Shown here in pieces: positions 10,225 to 21,278 of a DNA stretch of 64,000 nucleotides. This DNA comes from Lachnospiraceae bacterium (GTDB lineage: Bacteria; Bacillota; Clostridia; Lachnospirales; Lachnospiraceae). The translations under genes were made by a program, and so were the position numbers. The stretch covers positions 80,630 to 144,629 of the forward strand of contig JABUSY010000021.1 in NCBI GenBank assembly GCA_021442455.1. The letters run 5' to 3'. Numbering within the stretch: the stretch's first letter is position 1; each line of letters begins with the position of its first letter. The notes below the pieces were generated by a model, which made no database searches, was not told where the DNA came from, and worked only from the letters and a program-made list of their open reading frames with translations.

Positions 10225-12199
10225 GTTGATAGAGCTATGATCGGTTGAGATCAGTTTCAAGATTCGTTTGCATTGATCAATGAGTGTTTTATAAAAATCA
10301 GTACTATGTTTTTGCTTTACCAATACCTGATGACATATCATGGATACTGACAAAAGGCTTCGTTCTGTACAAAAAAAGATCTCTGAAGGTTATTCTTGGC
10401 TTTTGTTGTCGTCAGGAAGTGCTCCTAACTACACCAATAGATACATAGAAAACTCCGTATAGGATATAAATATAAAGCGAGTCGTTTTTGATGCTCTATT
10501 TTGGCTATTCGAGTCTTTGGTATTATCTCAGATAATTGTAATTGATAACATGCAAGTCTACCTTAATGTACAATAACAATAGGTTTCATTTTTGTTTGCC
10601 ATTGTGTGTAAGATTTTGCAGTTTACGTATTCCATAATTTTTTTATCGGTTATCCGTTTTATTTAAATTCAGGAATTGACTACCCTAGAAACATAGAAGC
10701 AAATCGTGAGAGAAAAGAAAATTTTTGTTTCTTTACTTTAGACTGTTATTTTTGAAATTCATGGATCAAATTCTCATCATCCTGTAAATTATACTCAACA
10801 ATTTGCTAGAATTAGTAAAATGATCAACTATTTTATAATTCTTTAACTGAGCACACTCATAAGGCCTCAGAATATTTTGTTAAAATGTCAGTGCGCTTTG
10901 AAATGTGGATCAAAAAAATCTATACATTAATTGGCGGTCGGATTAAAGCTTTTATCACCGTTTCAGTCATCTCGAGCATGAAACAACTGGGTTAGTCAAA
11001 AGTCATACTGCTAATTGTATAACTGAGAATGTTTTTATCTGGTAGAACTGTTCAGAGTAAAAAAGCAGCCGCTGTAGCGAAAAAACTGATCGAGATAACG
11101 TTATCTGTATGAGAAAAATCAGACTCTGTCAAAGGCAATTCTTTCAATTTTGCTTCTAAATTGTGGTGCTATGAAAGACTTTAACTTGCAATTTTGTATC
11201 AGTACTTCCATGGAGATTAACAGGGACAGTTTGATAATTTTCTATTCTTCGTGCCCTACAGGTATTGTTTGTAAGGCATAATATTTGTATCTTTCTTACA
11301 AAGCTGCTGCCAGTAATCTGGTTTGTAAAAATTTATAGTGCATTTTCTGTTCTGCCTCGTTCCGTATTTTCCTAGTTTTTTCTGGTGATCGGAAACGAGA
11401 AAGTGTCATTGTTATATATTTTTTCAGACAGCAATTGATATTGAAGGTCACCTGTTTTTTTTATCAAGGTATTTCATTCTTCTTGCTACAAAACCTGTAA
11501 TTTTTTAAAATAACAAGGTTTGATTAATGTCTTATCATTTGTTATCACAAACTGTGAGGAGCGATACAGAGTTGTATATTCTTGTTTTTGTTTCTGACTA
11601 TTTTTTGCTGCAATTAATATGGGTGAAATCAAAATTTAGTGACTTTATCTTCGAAGTCCGGGGATGAGAGACAACTATCCAGGATAGCGCTATCGGAGGG
11701 TATTTATATATATCTGTGAAGCGATGAATTTTTTTAGAGAACAGAGATGGTGTATGATGCTGTTAGTGACATGGGAGATGAGACAAAATGCGGATAAATG
11801 GAATTTGAATTCACTTAGGGCTGCAGAAAAGGTGGCAGATGGCTAAAATCTATATCGTTAAGAAAACCTAAGAGCTTATTCAGAGATTAGGAGATGTCAA
11901 ATTTGACAAAACGGGAGAAGTGAACCTGAACACGAGTTTTCCAATGAGCTTTTAATGATCTTTCCGTTGATGTAGTACAGTGAGTAGGGGGATAGTTTTT
12001 GACCATTGAAAAAATTTAAAATATTGAGGATATCAAAAAAACTTCTTGCAAAGATAGATGAAAAAATGAATATAGAAGCATACCAAAAAAGTATTGTTTG
12101 GAGATAATGCAAAGCTAATAGTAAAAGGAATCCATTTTTCTCTGAAACAGGAGAGCGTAGCATTGACTACGATGGAAAAGATTGAATGGTCTGAAGGTT

Positions 12200-12775
12200 T
12201 TCCATCAGATTAGGGAATTTGTTGTATTTCCATTGTGGTTTTGACAGCAAAGGGAGAGGATATGGACAAGATTTTGAGATTAGAGCATACCTTGAGATTG
12301 ATTATATCACAAAGCTCAGTAATATTTTGAAAGTGAAAGTTCGGATCAAGACGAATATACTTCGGCTTATGCAGACTATGCTAGTGAATGAGAAAAAGAG
12401 AGAATATTTATTGGATTCAGAGAGATTAGCCTTATGGTAAAAAATTGTGCGTTGGAGTGAACTGGTAAAAAGATTGTGTTTCACCGTTCGATAAATGCTA
12501 AAATTGATCACGATGACGCCTGTTTAATTTAAATAAAATCATTTTCAGGATTTTTGAATGCGGATCACAAATATTTTTAAGCGGTTGTGAATGATTTCGG
12601 CATAGGGATTTCAGAAAAATCTCTGAAGCATGTTTTTACGGTATTCTAGAGTGGATAAGAGTCGTCTACAGAAAATTGGTGAAACTTGGCTAGGGGATAT
12701 TTACAGCTTGTGTATCGAAGGTCAGGGCTTCTATGCTCAGAGTATTTTTGATATTTGGTAAAATGATGACGGGTT
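12200..12775 (+). pseudogene. Sensor histidine kinase relic (C-terminal ATPase domain recognisable)
   Basis: 'NDFGIGISEKSLKHVFTVF' (cf. DNGIGISEEDLPHIFERF) followed after a frameshift by 'RVDKSRLQKIGETWLGDIYSL' (cf. RVDKSRSRKTGGTGLGLSIV). Many stops. Confidence 0.65.
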
Positions 12776-13739
12776 GAATGTTCAGAAAGAGCTATAATAT
12801 TTTGATTCTCCTGGTTCTGACCGAGATTTATATTGATTTTAAATTCAGGTTATTTTTTGGTAGTGGATTTGAGTTATTTTTCAATAATTGCTTTTGGAGC
12901 AAGAGTTGTATATCCGGCGCTGAAAATTGCTATTTCAAAAACTTTTGCCTGAAGAAAATGCTTTGGAAAAAGAAAATGGAATTAAATATTTTATGGCTGG
13001 CTGTTATATTCTCCATTCTATAACTGATATGCTATTATTTTTTAATATATCTTTTTTGGGTGTTAAGAAATATAATAGAATTGGGGCTCTTTTTCAGTAA
13101 TTGACGGATCAGATGAAGGAGTTACAGATTATTTTTTATTATATTATGACAATAGCGATAGGTTTTTCGCATTGAAAACTTCGTGATGATGTGATACAAT
13201 CATTGTTACTCCTCTTTGGATACCAAAATTGAAATATGGTCAATCGGAAATAAATTAATAATAGTATTCCGTGAGATCTTCTAACTGCTATCAAACGACT
13301 GAAACTTAGTATATCCATGTTTCTTACATCTCTGCTGGAAAAGGTAGATCTTCTATGCGAAGCAGGAGAAACAGGAGACTTTTACGGTTCGGTTAGGATC
13401 TTTGTATTTGATGCGTAGAAATAAGGGTAAATGCCTTAAATAAATGTATTTGAAGAAGAAACGAAGTCGTAGTCGCCTACAGAGCTTGAAACGCAAGAGG
13501 GATAATATTAAATAATTATGATATATAGGTACTCTTCTTGGGCGGAGAGGAAGAATGGCGGTTGTTAAACTGAAAGTTTTTTGTGCCTGGACGAAGTAGA
13601 GGGTTGCATTCGGAAAAAAACTCATTTATACTGAATAAAGTAATTAGAAATTGTATTTTCTAGGATATTTGGAGAGTGAAAATGACTATTTTGTATATTG
13701 CGATTTTCGCGTATGAAGGAAAAAACAATTTTTAAGGTT

Positions 13740-14250
13740 TTGGATCAGTGGTATCCTATTTATATTTATAGATGAACATGGTGAAGGTACAGCTATTGGC
13801 TGATTGTAGTAAATGTGGATGACGGAAGTAGAGATAATAGTAATGAGATTTTGATAGCTTATATGGAAGAAGTTCTCTTTGTTGGTTTCATTCAAAATGG
13901 AAAATAAAGTCTCTGGAGTGTCGATACTGTATAATGTAATCGTTACAGCATATAGATTATATTTTTAGAGAAATAATGGATGATGGTAATATTTTACTGG
14001 GAAAATTTAAACAATTTTAGCTGAAGCTGAAGGCTTACAATATGCATCGAAAAGACAGCAGAAATAGCTGCTCATGGTTCTGATCACTCCAAAATGATGC
14101 AGTTTGTATTAAGTATTTCTTACTATGTGACAGCGACTAATACCGAATACTTCATATTGGATTTTCACGAAAAAATAGCTTTCGGTGCTAGATATCCATT
14201 ATCTTCCGCCAAGGAAGGGAGACATTGATTTCATTAATTTTAAAAATCTG
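13740..14250 (+). pseudogene. comEC: ComEC/Rec2 C-terminal metallo-beta-lactamase-fold relic
   Basis: Fragments 'LFIDEHGEGTAIG' (cf. FLDVGQGDGTVI), 'NVDDGSRDNSNEILIAYMEE' (cf. LIDGGSTDVSNLGRYVLIPYLK), 'AAHGSDHSK' (cf. AHHGSDHST). It lies immediately upstream of holA, the usual comEC position in related Firmicutes. Confidence 0.5.
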
Positions 14251-14334
14251 TAAGCTTGGCAGACAAGTTCTCAGGGAGTTCCAAGAGAGATGAAGAAAAA
14301 TTTGCTACAGCTGAAGAGAAGGACTGAAGAGTGA

Positions 14335-15336
14335 ATGAAAAGCTTAATAGAAGATATTAAAAATAAACAATACAAGAAAGTATATTTGCTTTATGGGCCG
14401 GAAGACTATCTGAAGAGAAAGTATAAGCTAAAACTTTTAGAGGCCCTGATTACGAAAAATGATATTATGAATTTTATCCGGTTTGAGGGAAATGATCAAA
14501 ATGAAGAGGAAATTATAGATCTAGGCGAGACAATGCCTTTTTTTTCAAATCGGCGTGTGATCCTCTTGGATCATACGGGCTGTTTGAAGGGAAAGTCAGA
14601 TTTAATTGTCAACTACATGACCTCTCTTCCGGATTATTTAGTGATAATCTTTGTGGAGGAGGAAGTGGATAAGCGAAGTCGAATGTTTAAAGTGATTCAA
14701 AAACATGGACGAACGGTGGAATTTCCTGTTCAGAATGAAGAAACATTAATCCGATGGGTTTTAGGAATTCTAAAAAAAGAAGGTAAAAAGATTACACGCA
14801 GAGATATGGAGTTGTTTTTGGAACAAACTGGAACGGATATGGAACTGATTGATAGAGAATTGGAAAAGCTTCTTGCTTATACTATGGGTAGGGATGTGAT
14901 ATCGGTGACCGACATCAAAGAGGTCTGCAAAGCTCAGATCACGAACCAGATTTTTGATATGGTTCGTGCCGTTTCGGAAAAACAAAGGGAAAAAGCGTTA
15001 AATTTATATTATGATCTTTTGGCGTTGAAGGAGCCACCTATGCGAATTTTTTATCTGTTGGCTCGTCAGTTTAACTTGTGTTTTCAGATCAAAAAGCTAC
15101 AGGAAAGTGGTTGTGATCAGAGAAGCATGGCTTCCAGGACAGGACTAGCTCCTTTTGTAGTGAAAAAATATATCTCAATAGTATGGAAATATTCCACGGA
15201 GGAGCTGTATAATGCCGTAGAAGATTTTGCACAAACAGAGGCAGATATAAAAACGGGTCGTCTGAATGATATGTTGAGCGTGGAGCTGATGATTTTTAAA
15301 TACAGTTCACAAGAAAATTCGAGAATGAAATGCTAA
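14335..15336 (+). CDS. holA: DNA polymerase III delta subunit
   Basis: 333 aa; 'KQYKKVYLLYGPEDYLKRKYKLKLLEALI', 'FFSNRRVILLDHTG', 'QIFDMVRAVSEKQREKALNLYYDLLALKEPPMRIFYLLARQFNL'. Confidence 0.9.
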   Translation: MKSLIEDIKNKQYKKVYLLYGPEDYLKRKYKLKLLEALITKNDIMNFIRFEGNDQNEEEIIDLGETMPFFSNRRVILLDHTGCLKGKSDLIVNYMTSLPDYLVIIFVEEEVDKRSRMFKVIQKHGRTVEFPVQNEETLIRWVLGILKKEGKKITRRDMELFLEQTGTDMELIDRELEKLLAYTMGRDVISVTDIKEVCKAQITNQIFDMVRAVSEKQREKALNLYYDLLALKEPPMRIFYLLARQFNLCFQIKKLQESGCDQRSMASRTGLAPFVVKKYISIVWKYSTEELYNAVEDFAQTEADIKTGRLNDMLSVELMIFKYSSQENSRMKC

Positions 15337-15350
15337 ATCCGGAATTTATA

Positions 15351-15614
15351 TTATGTAATAGAATTTACAGCTTTGCTTAAGCGGGAAATTTTTCTGGACG
15401 CATTATTTTTATGATAAACGCCTTTGGTAACAGCTTTGTTAATGTTTGAAATTGCATTGACAAGGGAAATCATTGCAATTTCTTTAGCGTTTGCGGAAAC
15501 AGCAGTTTTTACTTTTTTGATTGATCTTTTCACGGCTGATTTGATTGCTTTATTTCTTTCAACTTTTTTTGTGTTTACCAAAATTCTCTTTTTAGCAGAT
15601 TTAATGTTAGCCAA
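15351..15614 (-). CDS. rpsT: 30S ribosomal protein S20
   Basis: 'LANIKSAKKRILVNTKKVERNKAIKSAVKRSIKKV'. TTG start at 15614 behind GGAGG. Confidence 0.93.
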   Translation of the reverse strand: MANIKSAKKRILVNTKKVERNKAIKSAVKRSIKKVKTAVSANAKEIAMISLVNAISNINKAVTKGVYHKNNASRKISRLSKAVNSIT

Positions 15615-15795
15615 ACTGTACACCTCCAATGTTTTAAATTTAATGTTTCTGATTATTGAGGTAAATAGGAAAACCATAAATGCAACATACTTATTCAGTA
15701 TATGCTATTTAAAAGTATTTGTCAATATATAAAAAATTAAGTTTTTTGTTTGAAAATCAATATGCGATAGTGCAAGGTGGAAGGAGAATTATATA

Positions 15796-16650
15796 ATAAA
15801 CAAGTACAAAATTCGGATTGATTTGGCAATGAAAAATGAAGAGAAATATGAAAAAGACAATACAATATAAAAATTTCTGCTATGGCTATTCATAAGCGTG
15901 ATTATATCTGCACGATAGTTGTTGAAATAGAAAATGAGAAAGAAGCCCTTATAGACATTTATATCACTCTGGAAGTTTCCAATATGCTGTAGGGTGCTAA
16001 AGGTATCCTTGTGAGTGCGGTTTCCTTGGAACTGGCGGGACAATCTGAAGAGATACTTTTTCCTAATGTAGATTTTGTACTGTTGATAGATGTTGGGAGT
16101 CAGAATATCACGATTAACGCCCTTCGTTTCCATGGATAAGGGAAATATGAAAAATTACACACCATACCATTCTAGGATATGAGAAGTAGATTTTGGAGCG
16201 AGAATCAGGTTCCGATGAAAGAAGTGATCGCCACAATCAATCCGGACCTTATGATAATTATTGACGTGCTCGATATTTGCAGCACTAAGCGATAAGCGAA
16301 GGGGCTGTACAACCAAGTTGATTGATACGGGGATTCATCCGGATTTTGAGGTTGTAATTAGAGGTGTGAGTTAAATGAAAAAAGCCTGTATATCTCAGTG
16401 ATCGGCATAAGAATCTCGATAATGATTAGATGCTGGAACTATTGTGCGCGATGCTGTATCCAATTTGTTGCAGGCAGCGACAAATGGATAAATTTTTGTC
16501 AGAGCTGATCAAGCTCATTCGCAGTGGTTGATTGACCTGTAGTAGGACGGAGCGGATAGATTTAAGCACTTGGTGACAGATATAAATGGCATCTCCAGGG
16601 TGAGGGTGGTGTTTTGTAACGGATTCTCGATAAATGCGGAATGGCACAAT
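15796..16650 (+). pseudogene. gpr: Germination protease GPR relic
   Basis: Pieces in several frames: 'KIRIDLAMKNEEKYEKDN', 'VVVEIENEKEALIDIYITLEVSNML', 'VLLIDVGSQNITINALRFHG' (cf. VLVIGLGNREVTPDALGPHV), 'TINPDLMIIIDVL', 'TKLIDTGIHPDFEV' (cf. IQIADTGIHPGSGV), 'AGTIVRDAVSNL' (cf. ATIVRDAVS). Confidence 0.82.
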
Positions 16651-16699
16651 ATGGATTTTCTGCCAAATCCATATTGCCGATTTGAACTGTTTTTTCAGC

Positions 16700-16876
16700 T
16701 AGTATTTCCCTTTTAATACGCAGTGTATTTATCTGAAGAGATACATCTATAATCTTTCTGTATGGTCAAAATCACTGTTTCTGGAGAAGGGAGTCTAGAC
16801 TCTACTGTGGAGGAGGCAATGAATGTCATGAAGCTTTTGGCATTCATCCTGAACAAAGTCTTGTATGCCATTTAAA
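16700..16876 (+). pseudogene. spoIIP: Stage II sporulation protein P C-terminal remnant
   Basis: 'IYLKRYIYNLSV' (cf. PIYLRAYRYNMHL) and, after a frameshift, 'EGSLDSTVEEAMNVMKLLAFILNKVL' (cf. VGAQTNTVEEAMNAMEPLAHIL). Sits between gpr and lepA as in typical gpr-spoIIP-lepA synteny. Confidence 0.72.
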
Positions 16877-16922
16877 ACTTATGTATAATAAATGCTGATA
16901 ATAAAAATTGGAGGGGACTGCT

Positions 16923-18737
16923 TTGGCAGAGATTGATCAGAGTAAAATACGAAATTTTTGCATTATTGCACATATTGACCATGGTAAATCCACGCTGGCG
17001 GATCGGATTATTGAGATGACTGGATTGCTGACGCAGCGAGAGATGCAGGATCAGGTCTTGGACAATATGGATCTGGAGAGAGAACGAGGAATCACCATTA
17101 AGGCCCAGGTTGTACGGACAGTTTATAAGGCGAAGGACGGAGAGGAATATATTCTCAATATGATTGATACCCCAGGACATGTAGACTTTCATTATGAGGT
17201 TTCCAGGAGTTTGGCTGCCTGTGATGGATCACTGCTGGTAGTGGATGCGGCTCAGGGAATAGAGGCTCAAACCCTATCTAACGTTTATCTGGCTCTGGAA
17301 CATGATCTGGATGTATTGCCAATAATTAATAAAATAGATTTGCCAAGCGCCAAGCCGAAGCAGGTGATTAGTGAAATTGAGGATGTTATAGGGATCGAAG
17401 CCAAAGAAGCACCGCAGATTTCTGCGAAAACAGGACAAAATGTAGACTCTGTCTTGGAGGAGGTCGTTCAAAAGATACCTGCGCCCGCTGGTGATCCTGG
17501 GGCGCCTCTAAAGGCATTGATTTTTGGCTCTGTCTATGATTCTTATAAAGGAGTGATTATTTCCGCGCGCATTATGGAAGGTACGGTGAAGCGTGGAACA
17601 AAGATTTACATGATGGCTACAAAAGCTGTAGAAGAGGTTGTAGAGGTTGGCTATTTCGGCGCAGGGAAGATGATCCCTTGTGAAGAATTGCCCGCCGGCA
17701 TGGTCGGTTATATCACTGCAAGCATCAAGAATGTAAGCGATACGCGAGTAGGAGATACGATTACCGATAATTGTAGGCCGTGTGCCGAGGCGCTCCCTGG
17801 ATACAAAAAGATGAATCCGATGGTTTACTGTGGGATATATCCGTCCGACGGAGCAAAATATGGAGTGCTACGTGATGCGTTAGAAAAGCTACAGTTGAAT
17901 GATGCCTCTCTGTTCTATGAACCGGAGACCTCTATGGCCTTGGGTTTTGGTTACCGATGTGGTTTTTTGGGGTTTTTACACCTGGAAATTATTCAAGAGC
18001 GGTTGAAAAGGGAATATAACTTGGATTTGATTACCACTGCGCCAAGCGTTATATATAAAGTTTATAGGATTGACGGAAGTTGTATTGAGCTAACGAATCC
18101 GTCTAATCTACCTCATCCGTCGGAGATTGAATATATGGAAGAACCGCTTGTAAAAGCAAAGATCATAGTAACGACAGACTTTGTCGGACCAATTATGCAA
18201 CTCTGTGAGGAGCGAAGGGGGCAGTATCAGAGTATGGAGTATATAGAACAGACTAGGGCAGTGTTGCATTACTATCTGCCACTGAACGAGATTATTTATG
18301 ATTTTTTCGGCGCATTACAATCTCGTTCCAGAGGGTATGCGTCTTTTGATTATGAAATGATGGGATACGAGCGCAGCGATTTGGTAAAGCTAAACATTCT
18401 GGTCAACCGGGAAGAGGTGGACGCTCTTTCTTTCATCGTCTATAAAGGCTCTGCATATGAGCGAGGTAAGAAGATGTGTGCAAAGCTCAAGGAGGAGATT
18501 CCACGGCAGCTGTTCGAGATACCGATACAAGCGGCCATTGGTTCTAAAATCATTGCGCGAGAAACTGTGAAGGCAATGAGGAAGGACGTGTTGGCAAAGT
18601 GTTATGGAGGAGATATTTCGAGGAAGAAGAAGCTGCTTGAGAAACAAAAGAAAGGAAAGAAACGGATGAGTCGAATAGGGAATGTTGAGATTCCACAGAA
18701 AGTATTCATGAGCGCGTTGAAATTAGATGAAAAATGA
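16923..18737 (+). CDS. lepA: Elongation factor 4 (LepA)
   Basis: '[21 protein letters not shown]', '[13 protein letters not shown]', '[25 protein letters not shown]', '[25 protein letters not shown]'. TTG start at 16923. Confidence 0.97.
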   Translation: MAEIDQSKIRNFCIIAHIDHGKSTLADRIIEMTGLLTQREMQDQVLDNMDLERERGITIKAQVVRTVYKAKDGEEYILNMIDTPGHVDFHYEVSRSLAACDGSLLVVDAAQGIEAQTLSNVYLALEHDLDVLPIINKIDLPSAKPKQVISEIEDVIGIEAKEAPQISAKTGQNVDSVLEEVVQKIPAPAGDPGAPLKALIFGSVYDSYKGVIISARIMEGTVKRGTKIYMMATKAVEEVVEVGYFGAGKMIPCEELPAGMVGYITASIKNVSDTRVGDTITDNCRPCAEALPGYKKMNPMVYCGIYPSDGAKYGVLRDALEKLQLNDASLFYEPETSMALGFGYRCGFLGFLHLEIIQERLKREYNLDLITTAPSVIYKVYRIDGSCIELTNPSNLPHPSEIEYMEEPLVKAKIIVTTDFVGPIMQLCEERRGQYQSMEYIEQTRAVLHYYLPLNEIIYDFFGALQSRSRGYASFDYEMMGYERSDLVKLNILVNREEVDALSFIVYKGSAYERGKKMCAKLKEEIPRQLFEIPIQAAIGSKIIARETVKAMRKDVLAKCYGGDISRKKKLLEKQKKGKKRMSRIGNVEIPQKVFMSALKLDEK

Positions 18738-18770
18738 ATTTTAGTATAAAAGGAGAAGATAAATGTCCCA

Positions 18771-19901
18771 ATGAAGGAGATGAAACTGTATGTGCATATC
18801 CCATTTTGTGTGAGAAAATGTAACTATTGTGATTTTCTATCTTTTGTGGCTGACAAGGAGATTCAGGAGAGATATCTGAAGGCACTGGAAGCAGAAATTG
18901 TTGGCGGATCAAAAGCGTTCATGGATTATGAGGTCAGTACGGTGTTTATTGGAGGAGGAACGCCGTCGTTACTGGAGGCTGATGGGATTGAAGGTATATT
19001 AAAGAGGTTGAAACAAAATTATTTCATCCGGGAAGAAGCAGAGATTTCAGTGGAGGTTAATCCGGGGACAGTGTCGGAAGAAAAACTGAAGAGATATAGG
19101 GAATCAGGAGTTAATCGAATCAGTTTCGGGTGTCAAAGTACGCTGAATGAGGAATTGAAGAGCTTGGGACGCATTCATACCTTTGAGGAGTTTATGGAAA
19201 GCTGGGAGTTTGCAAGAGAGGCAGGTTTTAAAAATATCAACGTGGATCTGATATCGGGGCTTCCAGGGCAGGATGTAAACTCATGGGAAAGATCTCTTCG
19301 AGAGATCGCATCTCTGAGCCCGGAACATATTTCGGTTTACAGTCTAATTTTGGAGGAAGGGACACCTTTTTACGAAAATCAGGAGAAGCTAAACTTCCCC
19401 GATGAGGATAGCGAACGGATGATGTATGAAAGTACTCATGACATTCTGGCGGTATATGGATATTGGCAGTATGAAATTTCTAATTATTCGAAGACTGGAT
19501 ATGAATGTCGGCATAATTTAGGATATTGGACCGGGGCAGAGTATTGGGGAATTGGGCTTGGGAGTTCGTCTCTGATTGGAAACATCAGGTTCAGGAATAC
19601 GAGTGATATGAAATGTTATTTGGAAAACAGCTACCATCCAGATCTGATTCAGGAAGAAACAGAACGATTGAATAAAATGGATCATCAGGCGGAATTTATG
19701 ATTTTTGGTCTGCGTCTGACCGAAGGAGTTGCAGAGAGAGAATTTGAAAAAAAATTTGGAATCCCGCTCCGGCAAGTCTATGGAAAACAAATTGAGAAAT
19801 ATTGGAAGGCAGGACTGTTGAAGCAGGAAAGGGGTAGAATTTTTCTGACCAGACGTGGGCTTTCGCTGAGTAATATGGTAATGTCAGAGTTTTTGCCGTA
19901 A
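18771..19901 (+). CDS. hemW: HemW-like radical SAM protein (coproporphyrinogen III oxidase family)
   Basis: 'LYVHIPFCVRKCNYCDFLSF', 'VFIGGGTPSLLE', 'VNPGTVSEEKL', 'INVDLISGLPGQ'. Confidence 0.92.
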   Translation: MKEMKLYVHIPFCVRKCNYCDFLSFVADKEIQERYLKALEAEIVGGSKAFMDYEVSTVFIGGGTPSLLEADGIEGILKRLKQNYFIREEAEISVEVNPGTVSEEKLKRYRESGVNRISFGCQSTLNEELKSLGRIHTFEEFMESWEFAREAGFKNINVDLISGLPGQDVNSWERSLREIASLSPEHISVYSLILEEGTPFYENQEKLNFPDEDSERMMYESTHDILAVYGYWQYEISNYSKTGYECRHNLGYWTGAEYWGIGLGSSSLIGNIRFRNTSDMKCYLENSYHPDLIQEETERLNKMDHQAEFMIFGLRLTEGVAEREFEKKFGIPLRQVYGKQIEKYWKAGLLKQERGRIFLTRRGLSLSNMVMSEFLP

Positions 19902-21123
19902 TTAAAGTTAAGGATCGAGCAGGGAGTCAGGAAGTTGAGGAAAGACAAGCCGGATATGGCCGATATCGGATTTATGATCAATAAGCCTTTCGCTCGTTTA
20001 ATTATTATAGTTATCGAATCTAGTGAGAGACTTGTTTCAAAAGTTCGGATGTATTGTATAGTTTTGCATTATTGAATTCAAAAATAGTTTTAAAATGTAT
20101 TTGTCTGTTTCTTCGTTTTATAATTATTCGACGGATAGCTTTAACCTGTACAGAGTCATGGATTTAGAAATTTGGATTAAGCTGGTAGAGGTGTAGTAGG
20201 TGCAATTTTCGCTATTTTTAAAATAAGATATAATTGTGCTTACACAAGGATACACTTAGCAATTCTTTCTCTGTTTTTTCTGAAATTCTTCCGAAATGTT
20301 TGTGTAACATTTATTCTAGGTTTCAGTGATATGTTAATCAGGCATGAGGTTGTTACAATGTGAATTTGATGAGCAATTAATAAAAATCTGCATTATTTCA
20401 AGAGCATTGCCGCATGCATGGGAAAGACTACTGCTGGTCGCCTACCTAATTAATTTTGATAAGCTTTTTTAAATGGTATCTTCATGGCATGGGTGATTAT
20501 TGCATTTGCTTTTATTTTTGTTTTTTGTCACAATTCTACTGAATTTCAGTTGTTTTTATAGAAATGGCTGAATATATTCTGGACATATTTGCGTACAGGA
20601 CGGCGCAAAGCTAGATTTTAAGCGGAGTTTGATAACTGGTTGGATTGAAGATTTGTTTGGGAGTTAATATTACATTCCAGTTGCTGCATTGGGAAAAGAG
20701 TTCAGGAGTTATTGTACTAATATTGCCTATCACAATTATGTGTATAGCGATTGCTGGATGGTTGACATTTCATCGAAAGAGATATCTTACTTTTTGTTTT
20801 TCGGGGGAGTTACTTTTTCATAAATTTTGATCTTTAAAATATTTTACTCATGTTCTAGTATGATGTGGTCGTTCTGCAAACAGTTTAAAGCAGTTTAAAA
20901 AAGAAAATGTTATTTTTCCATAGGTATAGCAGTTTTAAGTTATATTCTCAGTCTCTTTAATTTATTTAAAAGACTTTGTTGGAGTGTTCTATTCGTTCAC
21001 ACTTTCGAAGAACACGGGTGAAGAGGTTTACTAGAAAGACTTGGAGGAACAGTGACGGGTACTATGAAAGGCTTTGGTTAAACTTCTTTCAGACTGTTGT
21101 CCAAGTCTCTAAACTATTTTTCT

Positions 21124-21166
21124 CATCAGAGAACATTTAAAAGGGGAAAAAATCCCCCCCCTGATG
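21124..21166. other. Nested inverted repeat upstream of uvrA
   Basis: Outer CATCAG/CTGATG, inner GGGGA-AAAAA-TCCCC, with a C-run and no U-tract. Confidence 0.4.
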
Positions 21167-21190
21167 CTTATTGAATTTGCTATTGTTATA

Positions 21191-21229
21191 GAACAAATGT
21201 TTACATAATGAATAAAAATATGATATGAT
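21191..21229 (+). promoter_or_regulatory. uvrA promoter with putative LexA (SOS) box
   Basis: GAAC-AAAT-GTTT (21191-21202), close to the Gram-positive SOS box CGAACNNNNGTTYG, overlapping -35 TTTACA (21200-21205); 18 bp spacer; TATGAT -10 (21224-21229). Confidence 0.65.
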
Positions 21230-21278
21230 ATAAATGTGAGATACTATAGAGCCATTTGATTGATCCAGAGGAGATAAG

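Noticed and set aside
13686-13895. 'VNVDDGSRDNSNEI' first read as a GT2 glycosyltransferase motif (NDGSRDNS)
   Set aside because: The position upstream of holA, the preceding 'DEHGEGTAIG' and following 'AAHGSDHSK' fit a ComEC metallo-beta-lactamase domain better, though this remains moderate confidence.
19905-21120. Possible gene(s) between hemW and uvrA
   Set aside because: Short hydrophobic ORFs and many stops; no family recognised, so not annotated.
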